Positions 1-5,975 of a DNA stretch of 6,151 nucleotides are shown piece after piece. The position numbers were made by a program, and so were the translations under genes. This DNA is from Tannerellaceae bacterium (GTDB lineage: Bacteria > Bacteroidota > Bacteroidia > Bacteroidales > Tannerellaceae). The DNA lies in NCBI GenBank assembly GCA_020860805.1, contig JAJBTP010000246.1, forward strand, positions 1 to 6,151, in the 5' to 3' direction. Under the pieces are notes generated by a model, which saw nothing but the letters and a program-made list of their open reading frames with translations, was not told the origin of the DNA and searched no databases. The first letter of the stretch is position 1. Each line of letters starts with the position of its first letter.

Positions 1-892
1 TGATGTTATCGAGTTCGCCGTTGTTGTAATACGGTTCATTTACGAAATCTCCATATTGCCCGTTGTAAGCAATGCGTCCGCGAATGGGGCTGGCATCTGC
101 CGAACCTGTGATTTTAACTTTGACCCGTTTGCCTTCACTCAGGTATTTGGCAAAGTCTCCTTCTTCAAAAGATTGTTTGATGATGCGCATCAGTGACATG
201 GCTGCGTTGGAGCGGCTGATATCATATCCTCCGGAAGGGAAATCTTCGTTGGCCGAGAAATTACGGTTGATTACTTCATACTGGTAACCAACTTTGTAGT
301 TAAGGATTCTGTTACCGTCTGCATCTACACCGGGTACTACTTCCGTATTTACATTGATTTGTGTATTGTCGGTAATCAGTTTTTCTTCTTTGTTTTCTTC
401 TACAATTTCCTGCGAAAGGTCTTGCAGTTTTATTCCTTCGGCACTTACCTGTTGCATGATTTCCAGTGGTACGAAGAAGTCATCGTCAGTCATAGCTGTC
501 AGTTTCAAACGGCCGATATTGTCGTAGATATAGACTTTACCGGTTACTTCGTTTAATACTTCCACATAGGCAATTTCGAATTCATCTTTGTCATTAATCA
601 CGTACTGTGCATTGGCAAATGTGAAGTTGGATGGGTCGCTAAAGGCGGCTACGTCGTTTTGTCCTACCGGGATTTCGATGTCGGGCATTCCCTGGAATCC
701 GATGCCTAATAATCCGGTTTCTGCACTATAGTCTTTGGCAAATGGATTATCGATTGCAATCCGGTCACCGGCCAGACGGGTGGCTGCGTCTACGGAAAAC
801 AATTCCAATTGGCGGGCGCGGGTTTCATCGTTTACACGGATACGGTATTCTTCGAGGGTTTCATCCTGCATCATTTTTATCCATTCGTTCAT
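1..892 (-). CDS. Gene D, C-terminal fragment: connector and OmpA-like domain (partial, runs off left edge)
   Basis: This frame is open from 937 to the window edge; its first ATG is 892, with further ATGs at 874 and 871. The codons before 892 (NPFYGKLINQEVDQL) read as protein and fit straight onto the WD40 fragment, so the ATG is internal. The sequence continues with a helical connector (LEEYRIRVNDETRARQLELF), a beta-rich domain (FELAYVEVLNEVTGKVYIYDNIGRLKLTA is split here at about residues 101-129) and a Glu/Lys-rich helix. Near the edge come AAMSLMRIIKQSFEEGDF and RVKVKITGSADASPIRGR. The last part has the helix-strand layout leading into the G-x-x-D strand of an OmpA-like peptidoglycan-binding domain, here with SAD. 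The defining N-x-x-L-S-x-x-R-A helix would lie outside the window, so the OmpA call is provisional. Confidence 0.65.
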   Translation of the reverse strand, partial: MNEWIKMMQDETLEEYRIRVNDETRARQLELFSVDAATRLAGDRIAIDNPFAKDYSAETGLLGIGFQGMPDIEIPVGQNDVAAFSDPSNFTFANAQYVINDKDEFEIAYVEVLNEVTGKVYIYDNIGRLKLTAMTDDDFFVPLEIMQQVSAEGIKLQDLSQEIVEENKEEKLITDNTQINVNTEVVPGVDADGNRILNYKVGYQYEVINRNFSANEDFPSGGYDISRSNAAMSLMRIIKQSFEEGDFAKYLSEGKRVKVKITGSADASPIRGRIAYNGQYGDFVNEPYYNNGELDNI

Positions 893-1760
893 TAACTGGT
901 CTACTTCCTGATTGATAAGTTTTCCGTAGAAAGGGTTTTAATCCATTTGTATTCCAGTATACAATTTCATTCCGGCGGTTGGATAACAGGTGGTTTTTAT
1001 CCTGTACTACATTGCCGAAGAAGCTGAGGTTTACGACTCCTTTATTGTCCGGAATACTTTGGGTAATCTCTTTAGTACGTAGATTCAGGATAATGATATT
1101 TTCGTCTGCCTGTACGAATGCGAGGTATTTATCGTCCTGGTTAAAAGCGGAAAGATTTACCGGTGTATCGGATTCGAAAGTGTAGACCGGTTCCCAGGTA
1201 CGGGTATTCCAGATGGTTATTTCATCATTTGCATGGGCTGTTGCCATCATGGAACCGTCTGTAGAGAAGGAAATTGCTTTAACAGCTCCTTCTGTGGCCA
1301 GCTGTTTCCGCATGGCCTGGGTTTCGAAATTCCAGATGTCGATGTTGTTACCCCGTGCAGTTGCAATGAAGTAGTTATCGGGGCTCATTTTAATGATTTC
1401 GGCAGATGTTTCTCCTTCGAGTACGAATTTGAGGGAATAATCACGGGTATCATATACCAATAATTCTCCCAGGTTGGTACCTACTACCATATTCCGGGCA
1501 TCCAATCCGTAACCGATGGATATGGCTGACGGTTTTCCTTTAAGGCCTTTTCGTTTGTCTTTTATTTTATGGAGTAAGGTAGACTGTTTGTCACAGGAGT
1601 AAATATGGACCCGTCCTTTTTTGTCGATTACTCCGATAGAGGCGGCTGACGGATTAACGGCCATGGCTCTGATTTTCGGCAGGCTGAATACGATCCGGTC
1701 TCCGTAAGTACAAACGTCTTTTCCATTGTAATACATAATCCGGTATGAGGTATTTTCCAA
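861..1760 (-). CDS. Gene D, WD40 propeller fragment
   Basis: The frame is open from 1793 but has no ATG near its beginning. The first plausible start is TTG 1760, which gives 299 residues and is probably not a real start, since the protein should continue from the signal peptide upstream. Six WD-repeat strand endings are visible: VHIYSC (51-56), LLVYDT (100-105), IDIWNF (140-145), ITIWNT (181-186), IIILNL (222-227) and IVYWNT (266-271). Each follows a typical S-x-D-G or similar turn and a small-residue strand (ISFSTDGSMMATAH). They make a six-blade propeller, normally a protein-binding scaffold. The last 20 or so residues (from LRKTYQSGSR) are foreign, because the frame is lost near the A4-CCC-TTT site at 931-939. 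The overlap with the next fragment is 861-937. Confidence 0.8.
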   Translation of the reverse strand: MENTSYRIMYYNGKDVCTYGDRIVFSLPKIRAMAVNPSAASIGVIDKKGRVHIYSCDKQSTLLHKIKDKRKGLKGKPSAISIGYGLDARNMVVGTNLGELLVYDTRDYSLKFVLEGETSAEIIKMSPDNYFIATARGNNIDIWNFETQAMRKQLATEGAVKAISFSTDGSMMATAHANDEITIWNTRTWEPVYTFESDTPVNLSAFNQDDKYLAFVQADENIIILNLRTKEITQSIPDNKGVVNLSFFGNVVQDKNHLLSNRRNEIVYWNTNGLKPFLRKTYQSGSRPVNERMDKNDAG

Positions 1761-1764
1761 TCTC

Positions 1765-1896
1765 TCAATCCGGCTTTTTTTGTTTGTATACTTTTAGCTC
1801 TTCTACCTGTGAAAAGAGTGGTGTACACAAACAGCCTAAAAGGACTATAATAGCTGCTTTCTTTTTCGTTTGTTTGTTAATCATATAGTTCATCAT
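1765..1896 (-). CDS. Gene D, orphan signal-peptide fragment (43 codons)
   Basis: ATG 1896, followed at once by a second ATG at 1893, opens a basic start (NKQTKKK) and a hydrophobic stretch, AAIIVLLGCLCTPLFS|Q. This is a signal peptidase I type signal. The LLGC could be mistaken for a lipobox, but the FS|Q site fits Bacteroidetes signal peptides better. After VEELKVYKQK the A7 run at 1775-1781 puts the ribosome out of frame, and it stops at TGA 1767-1765. With A6 it would continue as SRIERLENTSYR into the WD40 fragment. The spacing to gene C is 3 nt, which implies coupled translation. Confidence 0.7.
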   Translation of the reverse strand: MMNYMINKQTKKKAAIIVLLGCLCTPLFSQVEELKVYKQKKPD

Positions 1897-1899
1897 TTT

Positions 1900-3309
1900 T
1901 TAGTTCAGAATATCTTTTGCCAGATTAAAGGTTTTTGTTGTATGGTTTTTGTCGTAATCGAACAGTAGGTCGCCATTTTTCCGGTAGAGTATTACATGGT
2001 TTAGTTTAAACCAGACGATGGCAGCGCCTACTTTGACTCCGTCAATGATTTCCAGTTTTACATCTTTGGACGGGAGATGGCGTAGGTTTACTTTACTACC
2101 GCTCTGGATGCGTACTTTATCAAAACTAACGGGTTTACCGTTTCCTGTTTGTACGGTGATAACTCCGCTTTCGTTGACTACCAGCGAAATGCCTGCTATA
2201 TTTTTGTAGATGTTCGGACAGCGTTGTTTGAAGGTTGGATTGTATTTATCCAATGCAGCTACAACATCTTTGCCTTCTACTACCTGCCCGGGATTGTTCA
2301 GCATTTCGATAAATGCAAATACACCTGCAATAGCACTATCCGTATTATCGGCTATCAGTTTATTATTAATGTTATGTAACATGTCCGGTACGGCTGCTGA
2401 AGCGATCGAGTGGGTTACATTTGCGCTGGCGGTAGCTATGCCTTCTCCGCTGATAATACCTGATAGAGTGAGGATACCATCCTTATCGACTAAGGCTACT
2501 GTTTCCATTTCGGCTGTTTCCGGAAACCGTAATTCATTTTGTATGCTACCGTCTGATGCCAGTGTATACATGTAGGCTCGGGTTTGCGGGGTATCCTGCG
2601 CCTCGTATCCTTGTAGCCATTTTACCTCTCCGGTAGGGGATAGGGCGGCAAGGAATAATAATTTATCTCCGGCAATGGTTTGTTGGTTTCCTATCGTAAC
2701 CGATATGGTGGCCTGTCCGGTAATATAAATGTTACCGTTTGCTGTAAATAATGCGGGACGGTATAGGCCATTGGGTGTCCGGATGATATGCATCCAGTCA
2801 AATGTACCATTTGCATTGGTTTTACCGATAAAGGGTTGGGTAGGGCCACTCTGTGTGTCATATCCACATACATAATATTTTCCGTCTGAAGAAGGAATAA
2901 TATGCCCTTTGGATGAAGCGGGGAAGCGGCCTTGTGCAAAGAGTTGTTCCCACAGCATGTCTTCTTCGGTTTGTTTACGGAAGTTGGCCTGTACCGGAAT
3001 AATCTCGGCTGAAACACCTTCGAAGTTACTCATGGCCATTCCTACCAGAGAATTGATATAAGTTGGGTCACAGGAGAGGTATTCTCTTCCTTCATATGTA
3101 TAGCGGTATCCGTTTCCTTTATATCCATCCAGGTGTACGGCTGCTGAGACGTGGTTTGGATAGAATATTCCGATGCTAGGACAGTTGAGAAGGGCTTCTA
3201 CCATATGTGAGAAGAGGACCGCCCGGTCTTCACAATCACTGTATGGATAGGCGATGGTCTCTTCTGCAAAGAAATAACGTTCACGCCCGAATTGTTCATC
3301 ATCTGTCAT
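1900..3309 (-). CDS. Gene C, C-terminal fragment: transglutaminase-like core and propeller-like repeats
   Basis: As written this frame starts at ATG 3309, but upstream of it the same frame reads EDQVQLLLDFIYQALPY back to the A7 run. That is the helix expected before a transglutaminase core, so the ATG is an internal methionine. The core has SDCEDRAVLF (Cys 26), PNHVSAAV (His 53) and SCDPTY (Asp 81), a complete Cys-His-Asp triad in the order and spacing of the transglutaminase-like superfamily. Residues about 138-235 show repeats of the form GKTNANGTFDW and AALSPTGEVKW alternating with GNIYITGQ. These resemble the short beta-propeller repeats of secreted Bacteroidetes proteins. Residues 310-375 are helical and the last 100 are beta-rich. 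The stop TAA is 3 nt before gene D. With the N-terminal part severed, the fragment lacks a signal peptide and the first core helix, so it is probably not functional alone. Confidence 0.8.
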   Translation of the reverse strand: MTDDEQFGRERYFFAEETIAYPYSDCEDRAVLFSHMVEALLNCPSIGIFYPNHVSAAVHLDGYKGNGYRYTYEGREYLSCDPTYINSLVGMAMSNFEGVSAEIIPVQANFRKQTEEDMLWEQLFAQGRFPASSKGHIIPSSDGKYYVCGYDTQSGPTQPFIGKTNANGTFDWMHIIRTPNGLYRPALFTANGNIYITGQATISVTIGNQQTIAGDKLLFLAALSPTGEVKWLQGYEAQDTPQTRAYMYTLASDGSIQNELRFPETAEMETVALVDKDGILTLSGIISGEGIATASANVTHSIASAAVPDMLHNINNKLIADNTDSAIAGVFAFIEMLNNPGQVVEGKDVVAALDKYNPTFKQRCPNIYKNIAGISLVVNESGVITVQTGNGKPVSFDKVRIQSGSKVNLRHLPSKDVKLEIIDGVKVGAAIVWFKLNHVILYRKNGDLLFDYDKNHTTKTFNLAKDILN

Positions 3310-4370
3310 ATAGGGGAGTGCCTGGTAAATAAAGTCGAGCAGGAGTTGTACCTGGTCTTCTTTTTTTCCAGTTCTGTAAGGATGGGCATAAAGTGTGTAT
3401 ACAGGTCTTCTTTGAGTTCCCAGGAAAGGGATGCATCAAAATAGACACCTATATCTGTTAACGGATATTCATTGAAAAAGTCAATCAGTCCTTGGTTATA
3501 CCGTAAAGGGAAATTGTAACTTTTGCGGTTGAAAGTGAAAGCTACCGGACGTTCTTTGATGGCTGACCCTGTCAGGGATGGTGAGCTGGTTAGCTGTAAA
3601 TCCAAAGGACGATTCCCTTCGGCAAATTCACCGTTGTAGGTGCGCAGATTACCTTGTACCGGTTGCATAGCAAAATAACGCATCCCTTCTTTTTCAACAT
3701 AGGGTATTTCATATACTCCCTGTTGGAAGGGTAGAAGGAGTATGACTTCGTTTCCTGCCATTCCCAGGCGTGCCCGGTAACCTCCTTTATTCAGAAGGAA
3801 CCAGGTTAACAACCGAGTGGATGTTACATCCCTTTGATAAGCTGAAGCTGCGAAACCGGAAACTAACTGGTAGAATCCCCAGTCATTTAATCCCATTTTC
3901 CTTTGTGCGGCAAAAAGCGAATTCAACAATGGGTCATATGTTGTATCGGCTAATTTTGCCCAATAGGCTGCAATTTCTTTTTCCTGTATCGAACCAGTAA
4001 AGGATAGGGTGGAACTTTTGTCGTATTCTATTTCAACCGGTGTGCCATAGAAGGTAAAGGTATAGGTAGATAGTCTGGAAGGAGTTTCCCCTTTCGGTAC
4101 ACGGACAGGTGCCGGAGGGGGTGTTTTACCCGGTGGCACAGGCGTCCCATTCAGTTGAGTTGGGGTTGGCCGTTTATCGTCAGGAGTTGCTGTAGGAACT
4201 ACCGGCGGTTTATTGCCTTCACGGACAGTTCCGTTAAAGAGTTGAAGTTCCTGCCAGTTTTTTTCCAGCATTTCCTGAAAGGCTTTATCCTGTTCGGCTA
4301 CGAATTGATGGAAATCGTTTTGAATTTGTTCGGTGAACAGATTCATGTCCATTTGCATGCCTGAGAGCAT
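3306..4370 (-). CDS. Gene C, N-terminal fragment: helical segment, Pro-rich linker, pre-transglutaminase domain
   Basis: This frame begins properly at ATG 4463 but is cut by TAA at codon 20; the next ATG is 4370, giving 354 residues without a signal peptide. Residues 1-50 are a charged, probably coiled-coil helix (NLFTEQIQNDFHQFVAEQDK). Residues 51-98 are a Pro/Thr-rich flexible linker (PPVVPTATPDD, PPGKTPPPAPV). Residues about 100-335 form a mixed alpha/beta domain with LNDWGFYQLV and TWFLLNKGGYRARLGMAGNE, matching the region N-terminal to the transglutaminase core in the family I recall. From about residue 336 the reading is foreign (TRYNSCSTLFTRHSPI), because the A7 run at 3361-3367 throws it out of frame. 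The stop overlaps the next ATG as ATGA, which looks like translational coupling but is explained by the frame break. Confidence 0.75.
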   Translation of the reverse strand: MLSGMQMDMNLFTEQIQNDFHQFVAEQDKAFQEMLEKNWQELQLFNGTVREGNKPPVVPTATPDDKRPTPTQLNGTPVPPGKTPPPAPVRVPKGETPSRLSTYTFTFYGTPVEIEYDKSSTLSFTGSIQEKEIAAYWAKLADTTYDPLLNSLFAAQRKMGLNDWGFYQLVSGFAASAYQRDVTSTRLLTWFLLNKGGYRARLGMAGNEVILLLPFQQGVYEIPYVEKEGMRYFAMQPVQGNLRTYNGEFAEGNRPLDLQLTSSPSLTGSAIKERPVAFTFNRKSYNFPLRYNQGLIDFFNEYPLTDIGVYFDASLSWELKEDLYTHFMPILTELEKKKTRYNSCSTLFTRHSPI

Positions 4371-4403
4371 CTCGTCCAGCTCTTTCTGTAAATCGTTTCC
4401 TAT

Positions 4404-4463
4404 TTATGCCTGTATACCTGTATAGAACAGGCATGAACAGATGCTTAGAATAATCCGTTTCAT
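4404..4463 (-). other. Orphan signal-peptide ORF of gene C, ended by in-frame TAA
   Basis: From ATG 4463 the frame reads MKRIILSICSCLFYTGIQA and then TAA at 4406-4404. The codons after the stop (I-G-N-D-L-Q-K-E-L) stay in the same frame as the body of gene C, which next has an ATG at 4370. Hence this is a nonsense codon and not a frameshift. A single C-to-T change from CAA explains it and would restore the A|Q cleavage site. As written, only a 19-residue peptide is made unless the stop is read through. Confidence 0.7.
4406..4434 (-). repeat. 8-bp tandem duplication and 8-bp hairpin in the gene C signal-peptide codons
   Basis: On the plus strand CCTGTATA occurs twice head to tail (4409-4424). 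ATGCCTGT (4406-4413) and ACAGGCAT (4427-4434) also form a perfect 8-bp inverted repeat with a 13-nt loop. The hairpin's last base is the T of the premature TAA. Removing one repeat copy would move the mature region out of frame, so the duplication by itself does not explain the lesion. Confidence 0.5.
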
Positions 4464-4475
4464 TGTAGTAGTGGT

Positions 4476-4574
4476 TTAATCCGTGATTTGCAACATCTGC
4501 ATCGCTGTGGCACGGTCACGGGCGGGTATACTATATACCCATTTTAATACGTTTTCAAACGTTACATTTTTTTT
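4476..4574 (-). pseudogene. Out-of-frame C-terminal tail of gene B
   Basis: After the A8 run at 4567-4574 the second frame reads NVTFENVLKWVYSIPARDRA and ends TAA at 4478-4476. Its composition (TFENVLKW, YSIPARDRA) looks like a true domain end. It also places the stop 12 nt before the ATG of gene C, as expected for a tight operon. The stop actually used at 4555 would leave a 91-nt gap before gene C, longer than the other gaps here. This supports the view that the A8 run is one base too long. Confidence 0.7.
4524..4540 (-). repeat. Perfect 7-bp hairpin near the gene B/gene C junction
   Basis: GGGTATA (4524-4530) and TATACCC (4534-4540) form a perfect inverted repeat around a three-base loop. 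It lies within the intended last codons of gene B, encoding the W-V-Y-S-I-P stretch. No U-rich run follows on the transcribed strand, so it is not an intrinsic terminator. It could be a processing or stability element, or chance. Confidence 0.4.
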
Positions 4575-5268
4575 CAGTATACGGTATATTCTGACGGGTT
4601 GCGACTAACAGCAGGTTGATACGTTCTGCAGTCCGGTTGTTAGTGGTGCGCATTAATTCGTATTTCAATCCGTTACCGGGGAAGAATTGTTGCTGGTTTG
4701 CTGCAAAGATACGTGGTCCTTCTATTTCATTAGGAAAAACAAGAGAACCTCCCTGGTCATCAAACCAGAAAATGGTAAGATACGCATCCCGGTTACGTGG
4801 AGTAACTGAAAAACTTAATCCTGAACCATTTTTATAAGCTGCATCAATTCCTTCAACCTGTAATACGAATTCCCGGTCTGTCTGGTCGTCTACTTTGACA
4901 ACGGCACTGATAGTTACCACTTTGGACAGCGTTTGAGTAGCCGGGTCCCATTGGTTGGTTACTTTTTTATCGGTCAGATTCATCATTCCTCCAATAGCCA
5001 GTGCGTTGACCTGTGAATATACTTCGTAAAACTGATTGTTTTCATTTTCTGATACTTGTCCAAAGGCTGACCATACTTCTTCAAACACGCCTGCTTTTTG
5101 CAATGCTTCTTTGCGGGCTTCCATCAGGGCTTTCTCTTCAGCCTGACGGGGTGTGATGTCGTCACTTACGGTCCAAATGCCTGTACAACCCTGTACTTTA
5201 ACCTCTTTTTGAGCGGTCATAATACAGGGTAAAAGTATCAGTATGAAAAGGAGCATTAATCTCTTCAT
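4555..5268 (-). CDS. Gene B: secreted DUF4384-type protein, C-terminus lost to a frameshift
   Basis: The start ATG 5268 opens a standard signal peptide (MKRLMLLFILILLPCIMTA|Q). Residues 25-130 contain an alanine-rich helix (RQAEEKALMEARKEALQKAG) followed by beta strands, like the N-terminal domain of LPP20- or FlgT-type envelope proteins; that similarity is a weak inference. Residues about 145-225 resemble DUF4384, with the typical strand-turn-strand AYLTIFWFDDQGGSLVFPNE. That domain is widespread in bacterial envelope and signalling proteins and has no known reaction. The frame as written stops at 4557-4555, after an A8 run adds four foreign residues (KCNV). One A fewer in that run gives 263 residues and a natural stop at 4478-4476, 12 nt before gene C. 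The first 233 residues are intact, so a nearly full product is possible. Confidence 0.8.
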   Translation of the reverse strand: MKRLMLLFILILLPCIMTAQKEVKVQGCTGIWTVSDDITPRQAEEKALMEARKEALQKAGVFEEVWSAFGQVSENENNQFYEVYSQVNALAIGGMMNLTDKKVTNQWDPATQTLSKVVTISAVVKVDDQTDREFVLQVEGIDAAYKNGSGLSFSVTPRNRDAYLTIFWFDDQGGSLVFPNEIEGPRIFAANQQQFFPGNGLKYELMRTTNNRTAERINLLLVATRQNIPYTEKKCNV

Positions 5269-5298
5269 ACCTGCATTTTTATTTTCTGAAGCTTTGGA

Positions 5299-5975
5299 TT
5301 AGTTGATAATTTTATCCAGTTGGTTTGCCAGTCCGTCGGCCCGTTTGTTAAGGTCGTCACGAATAGCGTCACGGGTAATTTTAAAGGCTTCGTTAGAATC
5401 GTACCCTAAAGTTACCTGGCTTTCAAAATTACCGGTAGGTAACTGGCGGTATACTTCCACAACCGGAATTACCTGTCCTAATTTACCGGATATAATGGTT
5501 TTACTGGTACTTACTACGGAGGTAATGGTTTCTGCATCTGCCGGACTCATTTCCTGGTTGGCTACTTTCATTTCTATCATTTGTGCTAACTGGCTTTCCA
5601 TCTGTCCTACCAGTTCCAGTTTTGCCATGTTGGTGGCCTGAAGTTTTGCTGCGTTTTGATTACCTGCTACTGAATTGGATGTGGTTAAAATATATTTAGG
5701 ACCCATATCTGTCAATTCATACTGCATTCTCCATGCGCGTTCCAATTGTTTGTCCATTGAAATTTTACCGATGGGTACTGTGTAGCCTAATTTGGCCAGT
5801 TTCTTAGCTTCTTTACGGGCTTCTTTGGTGGCTTTCTGGTTAACCTGCTTGTTGACGATTTCATTTTTCTTTTTTTCGTCAGCATACATTTTTTTGTCTC
5901 TTTTGTACTTTGTGCGTATCCGAATGTTGCCAGTGACAACATACATACAAGTAGTAAACATGCTTTTCTACACAT
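5299..5975 (-). CDS. Gene A: secreted Lys/Ala-rich hypothetical protein, frameshifted after its signal peptide
   Basis: The natural start is ATG 5975, which opens a clear signal peptide (CLLLVCMLSLATFGYA|Q, cleavage after about residue 21). That frame continues only into junk ending at 5787. The conserved-looking body is in another frame, open from 5961 and holding an ATG at 5889, and ends with TAA at 5301-5299. The two join if the A7 run at 5889-5895 had one more A (or two fewer), giving about 225 residues. The mature part starts with a highly charged Lys/Ala-rich helix (KEARKEAKKLAKLGYTVP). An alpha/beta region follows, containing KYILTTSNSVAGNQNAAKLQ and a C-terminal helix ending DKIIN. 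I recognise it only as a Bacteroidales hypothetical-protein family of secreted proteins. It is first in the operon, 30 nt before gene B. A second A7 run (5870-5876) lies so close that the break could be there instead. Confidence 0.7.

Larger units (their letters stand above)
1..1896 (-). pseudogene. Gene D, whole (3' end beyond window): secreted WD40 plus OmpA-like protein with two frameshifts
   Basis: Three adjacent minus-strand frames join into one protein if one A is removed from the A7 run at 1775-1781 and one from the A4 run at 936-939. The join gives a signal peptide, a short helix (VEELKVYKQKSRIERLENTS), a six-blade WD40 propeller, a helical connector (NPFYGKLINQEVDQLMNEW), a mixed domain and then an apparent OmpA-like domain cut by the window edge. 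About 631 residues lie within the window. The start is ATG 1896 (or ATG 1893), 3 nt after gene C. I recall a Bacteroidales WD40 protein family with this order of parts, which supports one gene. OmpA-like domains usually bind peptidoglycan, so the protein may anchor a periplasmic propeller to the wall; this is inference. Confidence 0.75.
1900..4463 (-). pseudogene. Gene C, whole: secreted transglutaminase-like protein with propeller-like tail, broken by a stop and a frameshift
   Basis: The intended gene runs from ATG 4463, 12 nt after gene B, to TAA 1902-1900, about 854 codons. The order is: signal peptide (residues 1-19), charged helical segment, Pro/Thr-rich linker, mixed alpha/beta domain, transglutaminase-like core with Cys-His-Asp, propeller-like repeats and a beta-rich C-terminus. 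Two lesions break it. A TAA sits at codon 20 (4406-4404), where CAA would give the usual A|Q cleavage site. A frame change lies at the A7 run 3361-3367, inside the helix just before the catalytic cysteine. The parts on both sides fit together, and I recall a Bacteroidales family with this layout, so I read this as one gene rather than two or three. Bacterial transglutaminase-like folds are often cysteine peptidases or peptide-bond-modifying enzymes; the substrate here is unknown. Confidence 0.75.

Noticed and set aside
1628..1828. 66-codon minus-strand frame starting MYTTLFTGRR
   Set aside because: It is a third frame overlapping the signal-peptide and WD40 fragments of gene D and has no protein-like features.
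1831..1842. Lipobox (LLGC) in the gene D signal peptide
   Set aside because: The -2 residue is Leu, and a good signal peptidase I site (LFS|Q) follows 8 residues later, so a lipoprotein is less likely.
2210..2575. Plus-strand open frame of 121 codons
   Set aside because: It lies fully antisense to the transglutaminase/propeller coding region, which has recognisable domains, and its own translation shows no domain or signal. The same applies to the other plus-strand frames, including 5303-5641.
3306..3309. ATGA overlap read as translational coupling of two genes
   Set aside because: Protein sequence typical of the domain continues upstream of this ATG in the second frame, so the overlap is a by-product of the frame break at 3361-3367.
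4404..4406. Stop-codon reassignment or programmed readthrough as explanation for the TAA in gene C
   Set aside because: TAA ends genes A and C normally in the same window, and no readthrough context is visible. A point mutation is simpler.
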